Shown in pieces: positions 54,846-64,000 of a stretch of 64,000 bases of DNA (the stretch's first letter is position 1; the number at the start of each line of letters is the position of its first letter). The notes beneath the pieces were generated by a model. That model made no database searches. It was not told the origin of the DNA and saw nothing but the letters and a program-made list of their open reading frames with translations. Source of the DNA: HKST-UBA178 sp965223815 (GTDB taxonomy: Bacteria; Pseudomonadota; Gammaproteobacteria; Chromatiales; Chromatiaceae); assembly GCA_965223815.1 (NCBI GenBank), contig OZ245019.1, positions 3,720,001 through 3,784,000 of the forward strand, read 5' to 3'. The position numbers were made by a program, and so were the translations under genes.

Positions 54846-56306
54846 TCATGACCTGACGAAAACCGATTGGATTTTGTCGACTACCATTCGCTCGATTCCA
54901 TCCGGCTTTGATGCATATACCCAAAGCAGGTAGACAATCGCCGAGTAAACTATGGCACCGAGTGTAATCATCGATACCAAACTCAAAACGGGCGCCAGAT
55001 CCAATGAGTTGACAGGAAAAACCAGCAAAGCCATAACCGATCCTGCGACTAGAGGCCGTACAACCGGTTGTAAGAGTATCGTCGTGCGCGTATTCAGGGT
55101 AACAGCACTCAAACGAAACATAAAAAGAAGCCCTATGAACCGAACCGCAGTAAGTGCGATCAGCACGCCCTCTGGGCCATTCCAAAGAAAGGCGGGATAA
55201 ATCACAGAAACCGCCAGTAACATAAAAATTACCGCAAGTATGGTGACAGCTCTTATTCCACCGGCGGCCAGCAATAGTGGCCTATTGGTTCCACCCAGAA
55301 GTTCCACCACTCCCAAGACTGCAGCGATTTGCAACATCGGAACTATAAACAACCATTTTTCTCCCAGAATTACATGGGTGAAATCTTCGGCTATCAAGGG
55401 AAAACCAAAGGCTATGGGTGCACCCAGTAGGGTCGCCGCGCGCAGGACCATACGAAACAGATGAGTCAGCCGAGGAAGATCATGCTTGACTTTTGCGTAC
55501 CCTGGCACCATGGCACGGGACATCGGCAAGATCAGTTCTGCGCTTGGCAGGCGAGCCAACTCCAAGGCCATGGTGTACCCCCCGAGAGCGCTCATCGGTA
55601 ACAGGCGCCCCAGAATCAGGCGATCAGCCTGATTGGAAAAGAATCGGTTAAGATTTATAAGCCAGACCCCAGCGGAAACGCTCATGATATCCCGACTATG
55701 CTTAATGCAAAATCGCGGGCGATAGTTGCTCATCCAGTAACTGACCACCACAGCCGCAATTGAGCCGGCAAGAATGCCCAACACCATGGCCCAGTAAGTT
55801 CGCAACCAAAAGGCCAATCCAATCGTCGAAATGACTCTGACTGCATTGACGATGAGATTGTACTGAAGGTCCCGGCCAAAACTGAGTTCTTTGCGGAAGT
55901 CTACTATGCCGATATTGACCAAACCGTGTATCGCCAGCGCAAGGGCCGCTACTTCGATAACCGCCTGTAGCCTCGGTTCGTCATAGAAACTCGCTGCCTG
56001 GCCGGCAGCAAGAAAAAGGATTATGCCAATAGCGCCAAACTGGAGGATTTTTATAGTCCAGGCTGTATCGTAGTGCTCTCGGGTAGCGCGCTGATTCCGA
56101 ATCAGCGGCAGCTCCACATTGAGGTTGATCACACCTTCTATAAGCCCTTGGAACACCATGGCCATCGCCATGATGCCAAAATCCTCCGGATCGAGAATCC
56201 TCGCCAGGATAATTACGCTAAACAAGCCCATGAGTCGAATCAGCCAGCGCATGACAATCATGAGCACGGCTCCGACCTTCACCCGGCTTTCGATAGATTT
56301 GGTCAT
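54846..56306 (-). CDS. Wzx-like polysaccharide flippase
   Basis: A 486-residue MOP-superfamily membrane protein with about twelve to fourteen helices. It has conserved spots such as LARILDPEDFGIMAMAMVFQ, NRFFSNQADRLILGRLLP and ALGGYTMALELARLP. It moves undecaprenyl-linked repeat units across the inner membrane for Wzy-type polymerisation. It belongs to the exopolysaccharide locus; the polymerase is not in the window. Uninterrupted and of normal length. Confidence 0.9.
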   Translation of the reverse strand: MTKSIESRVKVGAVLMIVMRWLIRLMGLFSVIILARILDPEDFGIMAMAMVFQGLIEGVINLNVELPLIRNQRATREHYDTAWTIKILQFGAIGIILFLAAGQAASFYDEPRLQAVIEVAALALAIHGLVNIGIVDFRKELSFGRDLQYNLIVNAVRVISTIGLAFWLRTYWAMVLGILAGSIAAVVVSYWMSNYRPRFCIKHSRDIMSVSAGVWLINLNRFFSNQADRLILGRLLPMSALGGYTMALELARLPSAELILPMSRAMVPGYAKVKHDLPRLTHLFRMVLRAATLLGAPIAFGFPLIAEDFTHVILGEKWLFIVPMLQIAAVLGVVELLGGTNRPLLLAAGGIRAVTILAVIFMLLAVSVIYPAFLWNGPEGVLIALTAVRFIGLLFMFRLSAVTLNTRTTILLQPVVRPLVAGSVMALLVFPVNSLDLAPVLSLVSMITLGAIVYSAIVYLLWVYASKPDGIERMVVDKIQSVFVRS

Positions 56307-56973
56307 AAACGTCCGCTGGGCTTGATATTGCCCCGGTTACTCCAACCCTCACCCAAAGGCTGAAAACGCCAAGCCAAGTTCAAGTTGACAAAGTATTCTA
56401 GCTGGTGCCGACCTCGGTAGTCGGTACTTCGGAAGCCGCGAAATAGGGAGGACGACAAAAAATCAGTTCCTGTTTCACTTAGGTCAAAAGGAAGGGCCAG
56501 GCCTGAGGACTGCGGCATTTCAAGTGTTTCTTGCGAGTACGAGAGGTACTGTTTTTCTTGAAATATGGGGTGAAATGCTGCTCTCAACATACCCCGTCCC
56601 ACCAATCGGATTCATTCCAATCCTGATCCATGACCTCCAATTGATAGATGAAGATCCAATTCCAAAACTGACAGTTACATCGGACATAGTATAGCGAAAC
56701 TAAAGCCCAGGATGCCCTAGATATCCATCCTATTCGCTATTATCCGATTCGGTTTAACAATAATAAGGAAAAACGGGGCCACCAACTTGGCAGCCTCGGC
56801 AATGCATTCCTTGCACCTATTGCACAGGAAGAACAGTGACCTGGCCGTTGCTGAAACCCCATTGAAGAGGGATTTGCTTGAGACCCAGGAAAGATATCAC
56901 CCGATTAGACTCTCCCTAAAAACTCGCTGCTTCCGGGACTTCTTTTCATCGCTTTCGGAACCGCTGACTTTGA
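56307..56973. other. 667-bp gap with no confident gene
   Basis: Between the flippase and the giant repeat gene I see no real gene. A minus-strand open frame at 56303-56605 ends with strands such as EYFVNLNLAWRF, reminiscent of an outer-membrane barrel C-terminus, but its start is poor (TTG) and it overlaps the flippase start by 4 bp. It could be a remnant. The rest (56606-56973) is AT-rich and unremarkable. Confidence 0.4.
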
Positions 56974-59900
56974 TCAGTATTGGTAATATATTTCCAACCT
57001 GGGTCGCAGACTGGGGTCGTCCAGGTGCTCCCGGGCGTAGAAGTACTTGGTGTTGCTGTTGCCCGACACACCTACCAGATGCCAGCCGTAGTTGGATTGC
57101 TGACCCAGACTCATCGCCTGTACGCTCTCGGTAACATCCAGCTCCAGCCATCCCGGCGTCCAGCCCGCCTCCCCCTGAGGACTCCCCGCCACCGCATAAT
57201 CACTGCCCGAACCCGATCCGCCCAACTCACTCCACGGCATTCCATCCGCCGCCTGTTCCCAGGTCGCTTCCTCCTCCGACCAATCCAGCAAGACCGCATG
57301 AGCCCGGTAACTGTAGTTGTAGTACGAGGATTTATACAGCGACAGCTTCGCCGAAGTGATCACCGCTCCCTCCGGCACCGGTCCCCCCTCCCCGCTGAAT
57401 ATCGCAAACCTGATCAGCGGATTGTAGGTGTCGTTACGGCTCGACAACTCCTCCCGGGAACCCAGCGCCGCCGTCCTGAAGTAACGGTTCAACGCCGTAT
57501 CCGCAGCACCTGCGTAGTTGTTGAATCCATCACGCAATACCACCAGGTCTCCCGGCGGCGTATTGTCACCCTCCACATTGACCGTCACCGGCTGCGACGT
57601 CTGCTGCGCCCCCCCGTCGTCCGTCGCCACCGCCGTCAACGTGTAATTCCCCTCCGCAACTCCATTCCAGATCACCGTATAGGGCGCCGTCGCATCCAAC
57701 CCCAGGGAATTCCCATCCCAGAAAAACTCCACCCCAGAGACACTCCCGTCTCCATCCGTGGCCGTCGCACTGATCTCAATGTCCGACCCCTCGTCATAGA
57801 CGGATCCGTTCAGCGGCGCCTCTATAACCACACTCGGCGGCTGATTGATCACCTCCTCTACATCCACCGTCACGCCCGCAGAGGTGCGCTTCGCACCCTC
57901 GTCGTCCGTCGCCTCCGCCGTCAATGTGTAACTACCCGCCGCCGCATCCTGCCAGATCACCGTGTAAGGCGCCGTCAAATCCACCCCCAGCGAAACCCCA
58001 CCGCGGAAAAACTCCACCTGCGATACACTGCCGTCGGCATCGCTGGCCTCCGCGCTCAACAGGATATCCTCCCCTTCCGTGTAGCTCGAACCAGACTGCG
58101 GGGCGGTCAAGGTCACGGTGGGCCGTAAATTGGCATTGCCGTCGGCCTGATAGTAGATCTCCAACCTGGGTCGCAGACTGGGGTCGTCCAGGTGCTCCCG
58201 GGCGTAGAAGTACTTGGTGTTGCTGTTGCCCGACACACCCACCAAATGCCAGCCGTAGTTGGATTGCTGACCCAGACTCATCGCCTGTACGCTCTCGGTA
58301 ACATCCAGCTCCAGCCATCCCGGCGTCCAGCCCGCCTCCCCCTGAGGACTCCCCGCCACCGCATAATCACTGCCCGAACCCGATCCGCCCAACTCACTCC
58401 ACGGCATTCCATCCGCCGCCTGTTCCCAGGTCGCTTCCTCCTCCGACCAATCCAGCAAGACCGCATGGGCCCGGTAACTGTAGTTGTAGTACGAGGATTT
58501 ATACAGCGACAGCTTCGCCGAAGTGATCACCGCTCCCTCCGGCACCGGTCCCCCCTCCCCGCTGAATATCGCAAACCTGATCAGCGGATTGTAGGTGTCG
58601 TTACGGCTCGACAACTCCTCCCGGGAACCCAGCGCCGCCGTCCTGAAGTAACGGTTCAACGCCGTATCCGCAGCACCTGCGTAGTTGTTGAATCCATCAC
58701 GCAATACCACCAGGTCTCCCGGCGGCGTATTGTCACCCTCCACATTGACCGTCACCGGCTGCGACGTCTGCTGCGCCCCCCCGTCGTCCGTCGCCACCGC
58801 CGTCAACGTGTAATTCCCCTCCGCAACTCCATTCCAGATCACCGTATAGGGCGCCGTCGCATCCAACCCCAGGGAATTCCCATCCCAGAAAAACTCCACC
58901 CCAGAGACACTCCCGTCTCCATCCGTGGCCGTCGCACTGATCTCAATGTCCGACCCCTCGTCATAGACGGATCCGTTCAGCGGCGCCTCTATAACCACAC
59001 TCGGCGGCTGATTGATCACCTCCTCTACATCCACCGTCACGCCCGCAGAGGTGCGCTTCGCACCCTCGTCGTCCGTCGCCTCCGCCGTCAATGTGTAACT
59101 ACCCGCCGCCGCATCCTGCCAGATCACCGTGTAAGGCGCCGTCAAATCCACCCCCAGCGAAACCCCACCGCGGAAAAACTCCACCTGCGATACACTGCCG
59201 TCGGCATCGCTGGCCTCCGCGCTCAACAGGATATCCTCCCCTTCCGTGTAGCTCGAACCAGACTGCGGGGCGGTCAAGGTCACGGTGGGCCGTAAATTGG
59301 CATTGCCGTCGGCCTGATAGTAGATCTCCAACCTGGGTCGCAGACTGGGGTCGTCCAGGTGCTCCCGGGCGTAGAAGTACTTGGTGTTGCTGTTGCCCGA
59401 CACACCCACCAAATGCCAGCCGTAGTTGGATTGCTGACCCAGACTCATCGCCTGTACGCTCTCGGTAACATCCAGCTCCAGCCATCCCGGCGTCCAGCCC
59501 GCCTCCCCCTGAGGACTCCCCGCCACCGCATAATCACTGCCCGAACCCGATCCGCCCAACTCACTCCACGGCATTCCATCCGCCGCCTGTTCCCAGGTCG
59601 CTTCCTCCTCCGACCAATCCAGCAAGACCGCATGAGCCCGGTAACTGTAGTTGTAGTACGAGGATTTATACAGCGACAGCTTCGCCGAAGTGATCACCGC
59701 TCCCTCCAGCACCGGTCCCCCCTCCCCGCTGAATATCGCAAACCTGATCAGCGGATTGTAGGTGTCGTTACGGCTCGATAACTCCTCCCGGGAACCCAGC
59801 GCCGCCGTCCTGAAGTAACGGTTCAACGCCGTATCCGCAGCACCTGCGTAGTTGTTGAATCCATCACGCAATACCACCAGGTCTCCCGGCGGCGTATTGT

Positions 59901-62127
59901 CACCCTCCACATTGACCGTCACCGGCTGCGACGTCTGCTGCGCCCCCCCGTCGTCCGTCGCCACCGCCGTCAGCGTGTAATTCCCCTCCGCAACTCCATT
60001 CCAGATCACCGTATAGGGCGCCGTCGCATCCTCCCCCAGGGAATTCCCATCCCAGAAAAACTCCACCCCAGAGACACTCCCGTCTCCATCCGTGGCCGTC
60101 GCACTGATCTCAATGTCCGACCCCTCGTCATAGACGGATCCGTTCAGCGGCGCCTCTATAACCACACTCGGCGGCTGATTGATCACCTCCTCTACATCCA
60201 CCGTCACGCCCGCAGAGGTGCGCTTCGCACCCTCGTCGTCCGTCGCCTCCGCCGTCAATGTGTAACTACCCGCCGCCGCATCCTGCCAGATCACCGTGTA
60301 AGGCGCCGTCAAATCCACCCCCAGCGAAACCCCACCGCGGAAAAACTCCACCTGCGATACACTGCCGTCGGCATCGCTGGCCTCCGCGCTCAACAGGATA
60401 TCCTCCCCTTCCCTGTAGCTCGAACCAGACTGCGGGGCGGTCAAGATCACGGTGGGTGGACTGACGAGTGGATTTTCCACGATGACGGAAACAGCAGGGG
60501 AGATCGATTCGTTTCCATCGTTGTCCCGGGCGATGGCTTCAAGGGTGTAAACTCCGGCGGAAACCGCGCCGAGCACGGTTGTGTAGGGCGGCTCAACGAA
60601 GCTAGCAATCGTCTGTCCGTTCACCAGCAACTCAACCTCAGTGATTACCCCATCGGCGTCTGATGCCATAGCGGAAATCATCAGGTCATCTCCAGGGACG
60701 ACAACACCTTCGCTCACAGGTTCTGTGACGAGGATGCGGGGCCAGTCCGTGGAAGGCTCTACCCAGTCTTCGGGCTTGTAAAGCCAAACGTTTCCGGCTC
60801 GCTTGTCCTGCAGTGCCATAAAAGCGTCCAACTGGGCAATATATTTCCACTTACCAAGAACACCGGAGCCCGCCCCAAGTGCCGGAAACTCGTTAATGAT
60901 CAGCGGACTTTCCAGCTTCTCAAGATCCCATCCCTGGGTAGACACGACTGCGGGGGGATACAATGCCCACACATCAGCCCCCTCCTTCCAGAGCAGTAGC
61001 CGATTTCTCGACGGATCGTAGTCCATTCCGTAACCCTTATCGAGAACGAATTCACCACTTGCGTCAAAAGGAAAAAACGCAACATCGTTATTTGACGGTC
61101 CGCTGAAAGCGAGATCCCAATAGGCGAAGAAGGATCTGCCGGTGCGGACGAAAATATCGAGTCCAGGAAGATAAGCGCCAGTGCCCTGACCGTGGACGAC
61201 GTTCCAGTACCTACCTACCTTTTCCCACCCATCTTGGGCAGGATCGAACAGGTTGTTAATCGTGTACCTATATAGCGCCAGCGCTGTTGAGCCAGAGTTG
61301 GCGCTTACGTATACCACATCCTTGCCATCCTCCCATGCGTATCCAGTAGCACCATCGATGTACGAAGCAGGGAAAGAGGCGTTCGGGATATTTCCCGGGA
61401 CGTCCCGGTTTTCCCACATCTCCCCCCCTAAGATCTCAGCATGTGGACCACTCCACTGGGGATGGGAGCCCGTACTACCGCCGACCTTGTTGCCATCCGC
61501 GAGTGACAGGTCAAAAAAATAGGGGCCGGTGGACCGATAGCTGCCATCGAGTTCCCGCAATCTATAGGAGCCCCCGTGCTGATATGCCGCGCCGCCGAAG
61601 GTTAGGAATCTATCCACTCCCGGCAAATATATGTTGTTGTCGTATGTGTGCGCAGAATTCGGAGCCCAATCCACGCCATCGATGGCGGACCAGAGGATGC
61701 CGTCGAAAATCATTTCGCTGGGTAGAGAGATACGCTCCCATTGCCTCGATGTACCCCTCCAGCGGTAGACTTCGTTTCCGCCATAGTTGGCATGTCCACC
61801 ACCATATATCACCAAGTCACCCCGCCTGCTATCCCAGGCGAAAGAACTCCAGGCACTGATCACAGGTTCAGGTGTAACCGGTGCTCCGCCGTTGTACAAG
61901 ACTCTGAGTTCAACGGGCGTCCAGACGTCCTCGAACTCATTTAAATTGACCCGCACCCAACCGTTCTCCGGCGTACCGCGCAAAATCGAAAGCAATGACT
62001 CGAGCTGTGGCTCAGATGGGCGCGGATCGACGTCCTGGGGGAGTTCAGAATCCGCCCAAACGGGCGCTATAGAGAGAGACACAATCAATACAACTAAGCA
62101 CCGGACGAGATGGCGAATGAAATTCAT
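56974..62127 (-). CDS. giant secreted beta-propeller, Ig-like and CBM96/DNRLRE repeat protein
   Basis: About 1717 residues. The ATG at 62127 gives a signal peptide (LVRCLVVLIVSLSIAPVWA); the frame is open from 62256. An N-terminal propeller-like domain (about 60.75-62.0 kb) carries GGGHANYGGNEVY, matching the motif of the lyase-fold protein. Then comes one divergent Ig-like domain, followed by three almost identical 389-residue units. Each unit has two bacterial Ig-like domains (PTVTLTAPQSGSSY and PSVVIEAPLNGSVY) and one DNRLRE/CBM96-like module (LRDGFNNYAGAADTALN ending RPRLEIYYQ), a family that includes carbohydrate-binding modules. It is probably an extracellular polysaccharide-binding or adhesive protein. 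No sortase, PEP-CTERM or membrane anchor is visible at the C-terminus. Confidence 0.85.
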   Translation of the reverse strand: MNFIRHLVRCLVVLIVSLSIAPVWADSELPQDVDPRPSEPQLESLLSILRGTPENGWVRVNLNEFEDVWTPVELRVLYNGGAPVTPEPVISAWSSFAWDSRRGDLVIYGGGHANYGGNEVYRWRGTSRQWERISLPSEMIFDGILWSAIDGVDWAPNSAHTYDNNIYLPGVDRFLTFGGAAYQHGGSYRLRELDGSYRSTGPYFFDLSLADGNKVGGSTGSHPQWSGPHAEILGGEMWENRDVPGNIPNASFPASYIDGATGYAWEDGKDVVYVSANSGSTALALYRYTINNLFDPAQDGWEKVGRYWNVVHGQGTGAYLPGLDIFVRTGRSFFAYWDLAFSGPSNNDVAFFPFDASGEFVLDKGYGMDYDPSRNRLLLWKEGADVWALYPPAVVSTQGWDLEKLESPLIINEFPALGAGSGVLGKWKYIAQLDAFMALQDKRAGNVWLYKPEDWVEPSTDWPRILVTEPVSEGVVVPGDDLMISAMASDADGVITEVELLVNGQTIASFVEPPYTTVLGAVSAGVYTLEAIARDNDGNESISPAVSVIVENPLVSPPTVILTAPQSGSSYREGEDILLSAEASDADGSVSQVEFFRGGVSLGVDLTAPYTVIWQDAAAGSYTLTAEATDDEGAKRTSAGVTVDVEEVINQPPSVVIEAPLNGSVYDEGSDIEISATATDGDGSVSGVEFFWDGNSLGEDATAPYTVIWNGVAEGNYTLTAVATDDGGAQQTSQPVTVNVEGDNTPPGDLVVLRDGFNNYAGAADTALNRYFRTAALGSREELSSRNDTYNPLIRFAIFSGEGGPVLEGAVITSAKLSLYKSSYYNYSYRAHAVLLDWSEEEATWEQAADGMPWSELGGSGSGSDYAVAGSPQGEAGWTPGWLELDVTESVQAMSLGQQSNYGWHLVGVSGNSNTKYFYAREHLDDPSLRPRLEIYYQADGNANLRPTVTLTAPQSGSSYTEGEDILLSAEASDADGSVSQVEFFRGGVSLGVDLTAPYTVIWQDAAAGSYTLTAEATDDEGAKRTSAGVTVDVEEVINQPPSVVIEAPLNGSVYDEGSDIEISATATDGDGSVSGVEFFWDGNSLGLDATAPYTVIWNGVAEGNYTLTAVATDDGGAQQTSQPVTVNVEGDNTPPGDLVVLRDGFNNYAGAADTALNRYFRTAALGSREELSSRNDTYNPLIRFAIFSGEGGPVPEGAVITSAKLSLYKSSYYNYSYRAHAVLLDWSEEEATWEQAADGMPWSELGGSGSGSDYAVAGSPQGEAGWTPGWLELDVTESVQAMSLGQQSNYGWHLVGVSGNSNTKYFYAREHLDDPSLRPRLEIYYQADGNANLRPTVTLTAPQSGSSYTEGEDILLSAEASDADGSVSQVEFFRGGVSLGVDLTAPYTVIWQDAAAGSYTLTAEATDDEGAKRTSAGVTVDVEEVINQPPSVVIEAPLNGSVYDEGSDIEISATATDGDGSVSGVEFFWDGNSLGLDATAPYTVIWNGVAEGNYTLTAVATDDGGAQQTSQPVTVNVEGDNTPPGDLVVLRDGFNNYAGAADTALNRYFRTAALGSREELSSRNDTYNPLIRFAIFSGEGGPVPEGAVITSAKLSLYKSSYYNYSYRAHAVLLDWSEEEATWEQAADGMPWSELGGSGSGSDYAVAGSPQGEAGWTPGWLELDVTESVQAMSLGQQSNYGWHLVGVSGNSNTKYFYAREHLDDPSLRPRLEIYYQY
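56989..60455. repeat. three near-identical 1167-bp tandem repeats
   Basis: The same sequence recurs with an exact period of 1167 bp (for example GGGTCGCAGACTGGGG at 57001, 58168 and 59335). By eye the first two copies differ at about 3 positions and the third at roughly 10 more, so identity is about 99 per cent. The period is 389 codons, so copy-number changes keep the frame. The third copy ends near 60455 in the second Ig-like segment. Confidence 0.92.
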
Positions 62128-62296
62128 ATTAGCGACTTGCTTTTCTTCCATATCACACCCATACTGCCCCAGTTGTCCGTGCTGCACCCGATTAGTTGCG
62201 CTTAAGATACCGTGATTTGAGCTTAGCATCAGAAAGTTTTCCAATCTAATATTCACCCCTTTTCAGAAGCACTTTTACAGCGAGTAAGAAATTAAA

Positions 62297-64000
62297 GTGT
62301 GTGGCATTCACGGAATTCTCGCCTTTTCCCCAGATAGTCTTCCCGTTCCCAGCCAATTGCAGAACATGGCGGGAATTTCCTCCCATCGTGGCCCTGATGA
62401 TCAAGGTTTTTTTCTTGATAACGAAATCGGTTTGGGGCAAACAAGACTATCTATTATCGATCTAGTTACCGGACATCAGCCAATAGCAAATGAAGACCAG
62501 ACTGTTTGGGTTGCCTGTAACGGGGAAATCTATAACTTTCGTGAACTGCGTGAAGATTTGAAGCAGGCTGGCCACATTTTCCGCACCGGCAGTGATAGCG
62601 AAGTCCTCGTGCATCTCTATGAAGAGGCTGGGGAAGCGTTGGTCGAGCGGCTCGACGGTATGTACGCCTTCGCTCTTTGGGATAGCCGCAAGAAAAAACT
62701 TCTCATCTGTAAAGATCGCCTCGGAATCAAACCGCTCTATTTCGTTAGTAACGACAAGTTTTTCGCCTTCGCATCGGAAGCAAAGGCCCTAATAACTTTA
62801 CCGGGAGTATCCCCAGAGATAGATCAACTCGCATTGCGCGAGTATCTCTCGTTAGGATACGTCTCCTCTCCCCGCAGCCTGTTTAAGAATCTGCGTAAGT
62901 TACCGCCAGCCACGCTACTGACGATAGAAGGCAAAGAAGTCAGAGAACAGCGTTATTGGACACCGCCCGCCGAAGTTTCTCAGGAATTGGGAGAGGCCGA
63001 ATGGGTGGCGTCCATCAGATCACAATTGGAACAGTCTGTTTCCAGCCATCTCGTCAGCGATGTTCCGCTGGGTGCCTTTCTTAGCGGTGGAATAGACTCA
63101 AGCGCTATAGTTGCACTCATGGCCGGCATGTCGGACAAACCCATTCGAACATATGCTATCGGTTTCGAAGACAGCGGAGCTGGAAGCTACTACAACGAGT
63201 TACCTTACGCCCGACAAGTTGCGGACAAGTATAAAACCAGCCATCGAGAAATCATTGTTAAGCCAGACACGGCGAACCTGCTGCCTAAGTTGATCTGGCA
63301 CCTGGATGAGCCGATCGCTGATTCTGCATTTGTAACCACATATCTGGTATCTCAATTCGCCAAGGAGGATGTAACCGTAATCCTTTCGGGTGTTGGAGGT
63401 GATGAGCTGTTCGGTGGTTACAGGAGGTATCAAGGAGAGTATTACAAGCAGTACTATCATCTACTCCCGAATTGGCTGCGGTCTCACGTGCTGTCACCAC
63501 TGGTCGCCAAACTGCCCAGCGACCGACACAATGCAGTGCTCAATTTTTTTCGTTACCTGCGCAGTTTCATCATGACTGCGGAACTCTCTCCCGAGGAGAG
63601 CTACAGGGCATACGTCCAAGCCTTTTCTCCATCGCAAGTGGACAAACTGTTAGTTGACAAGATTTCCGGGACGGAGGATGGACTAGATCACGCCTTTCGC
63701 CAACACGGCTCGAATGATTCATTGCAGCGCCTGGTGGAAATCGACATGGCAACCCAATTACCGGATGACCTACTTCATCTCACCGACCGCATGAGCATGG
63801 CCACGTCGTTGGAGTGTCGTGTACCCTTTCTCGATCATCACATGGTGGAGCTGGCAGCGCGAATGCCCTCACGATTCAAGATGCATCGAGGAAAGCTGAA
63901 GTACATACTCAAGAAGTCCCTCTCTGACCTTCTTCCCGGAGAGATTCTCTATCGGAAGAAACGTGGATTCGGTGCACCGATGGGAGCCTGGATCAAGGGT
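62297..64000 (+). CDS. asparagine-synthase-type amidotransferase (3' end cut off)
   Basis: Class II glutamine amidotransferase fused to an asparagine-synthetase domain. The GTG start at 62297 puts the nucleophile at Cys2 (MCGIHGILA). Further motifs are RGPDDQG, CNGEIYN, RLGIKPLYF and the ATP-binding SGGIDSS (near residue 263), then LSGVGGDELFGGYRRY. The frame is open to the window edge (568 codons seen; family 600-650). In exopolysaccharide loci of the exosortase-A type such proteins are thought to amidate a sugar carboxylate or related group rather than make free asparagine. It diverges from the giant repeat gene. Confidence 0.88.
   Translation, partial: MCGIHGILAFSPDSLPVPSQLQNMAGISSHRGPDDQGFFLDNEIGLGQTRLSIIDLVTGHQPIANEDQTVWVACNGEIYNFRELREDLKQAGHIFRTGSDSEVLVHLYEEAGEALVERLDGMYAFALWDSRKKKLLICKDRLGIKPLYFVSNDKFFAFASEAKALITLPGVSPEIDQLALREYLSLGYVSSPRSLFKNLRKLPPATLLTIEGKEVREQRYWTPPAEVSQELGEAEWVASIRSQLEQSVSSHLVSDVPLGAFLSGGIDSSAIVALMAGMSDKPIRTYAIGFEDSGAGSYYNELPYARQVADKYKTSHREIIVKPDTANLLPKLIWHLDEPIADSAFVTTYLVSQFAKEDVTVILSGVGGDELFGGYRRYQGEYYKQYYHLLPNWLRSHVLSPLVAKLPSDRHNAVLNFFRYLRSFIMTAELSPEESYRAYVQAFSPSQVDKLLVDKISGTEDGLDHAFRQHGSNDSLQRLVEIDMATQLPDDLLHLTDRMSMATSLECRVPFLDHHMVELAARMPSRFKMHRGKLKYILKKSLSDLLPGEILYRKKRGFGAPMGAWIKG

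Noticed and set aside
56303..56605. Minus-strand 100-codon frame with barrel-like C-terminal strands
   Set aside because: Weak TTG start preceded at once by a stop, overlap with the flippase start, and no partner strands; at best a remnant, so not listed as a gene.
56980..59781. Long plus-strand open frames (up to 382 codons) across the repeat region
   Set aside because: They repeat with the same 1167-bp period, are extremely Arg/His-rich and are antisense to the Ig-like repeats, whose protein is clearly real. They are shadows of GC-biased codon use.
56989..60455. Tandem repeats considered as a CRISPR-like or satellite array
   Set aside because: Units are 1167 bp with no spacers and encode intact protein domains.

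Overview
The window is 64 kb of a gammaproteobacterial chromosome. The gene orders rpoE-rseA-rseB-rseC-mucD, lepA-lepB-rnc-era-recO-pdxJ, sdhCDAB-sdhE-ygfX and cysM next to a GacS/BarA-type kinase are characteristic of Gammaproteobacteria. The moderate GC content and the polysaccharide locus would suit a Chromatiales-like environmental lineage, but I cannot fix the genus. Coding is dense. I see no tRNA, rRNA, CRISPR array or insertion sequence.

Bases 1-13.5 kb are mixed housekeeping. A truncated rluC diverges from rne, whose leader is about 460 nt long behind a good sigma-70 promoter. Then come an unrecognised Lys-rich membrane protein, an MtnP-family thioinosine phosphorylase, a hemerythrin-like protein, nagZ and a stray periplasmic FliL-like protein. 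A minus-strand run follows (ydbH, a ydbL-type lipoprotein that also seems to carry the ynbE part, a CYTH triphosphatase and an L,D-transpeptidase), then cysM. Bases 13.6-17.5 kb hold an orphan periplasmic binding protein that overlaps a BarA/GacS-like hybrid kinase by 4 bp.

Bases 17.5-28.1 kb are one long minus-strand supercluster read from high to low coordinates: the sigma-E envelope-stress module (with a recognisable sigma-E promoter in front of rpoE), a glutaredoxin-like protein, then lepA, lepB, a DUF4845 protein, rnc, era, recO and pdxJ. A strong intrinsic terminator sits in the leader just upstream of lepA and splits the cluster. Bases 28.3-34.4 kb hold nadB and the succinate dehydrogenase operon, with a SdhAF4-like factor at its head and SdhE and YgfX at its tail. 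Bases 34.6-41.1 kb hold darP, a large three-domain zinc-ribbon/methyltransferase/kinase-fold fusion, recJ, a phosphopantetheinyl transferase and uppP.

Bases 41.2 kb to the end form an exopolysaccharide locus. It contains a serine protease, two heparinase II/III-type proteins, an AMP-dependent acyl ligase, a PLP-dependent decarboxylase, a polysaccharide deacetylase, a Wzx-like flippase, a GNAT-like protein and an asparagine-synthase-type amidotransferase cut by the window edge. The ligase, decarboxylase and amidotransferase resemble families known from exosortase-A (XrtA/PEP-CTERM) loci. Two large secreted proteins share the same N-terminal beta-propeller (motif GGGHxxYGGNE): one continues into a lyase/lectin-like domain, the other into Ig-like and CBM96/DNRLRE-like modules encoded by three nearly identical 1167-bp tandem repeats. 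This pair, together with the lyase-like proteins, is the least familiar part of the window.
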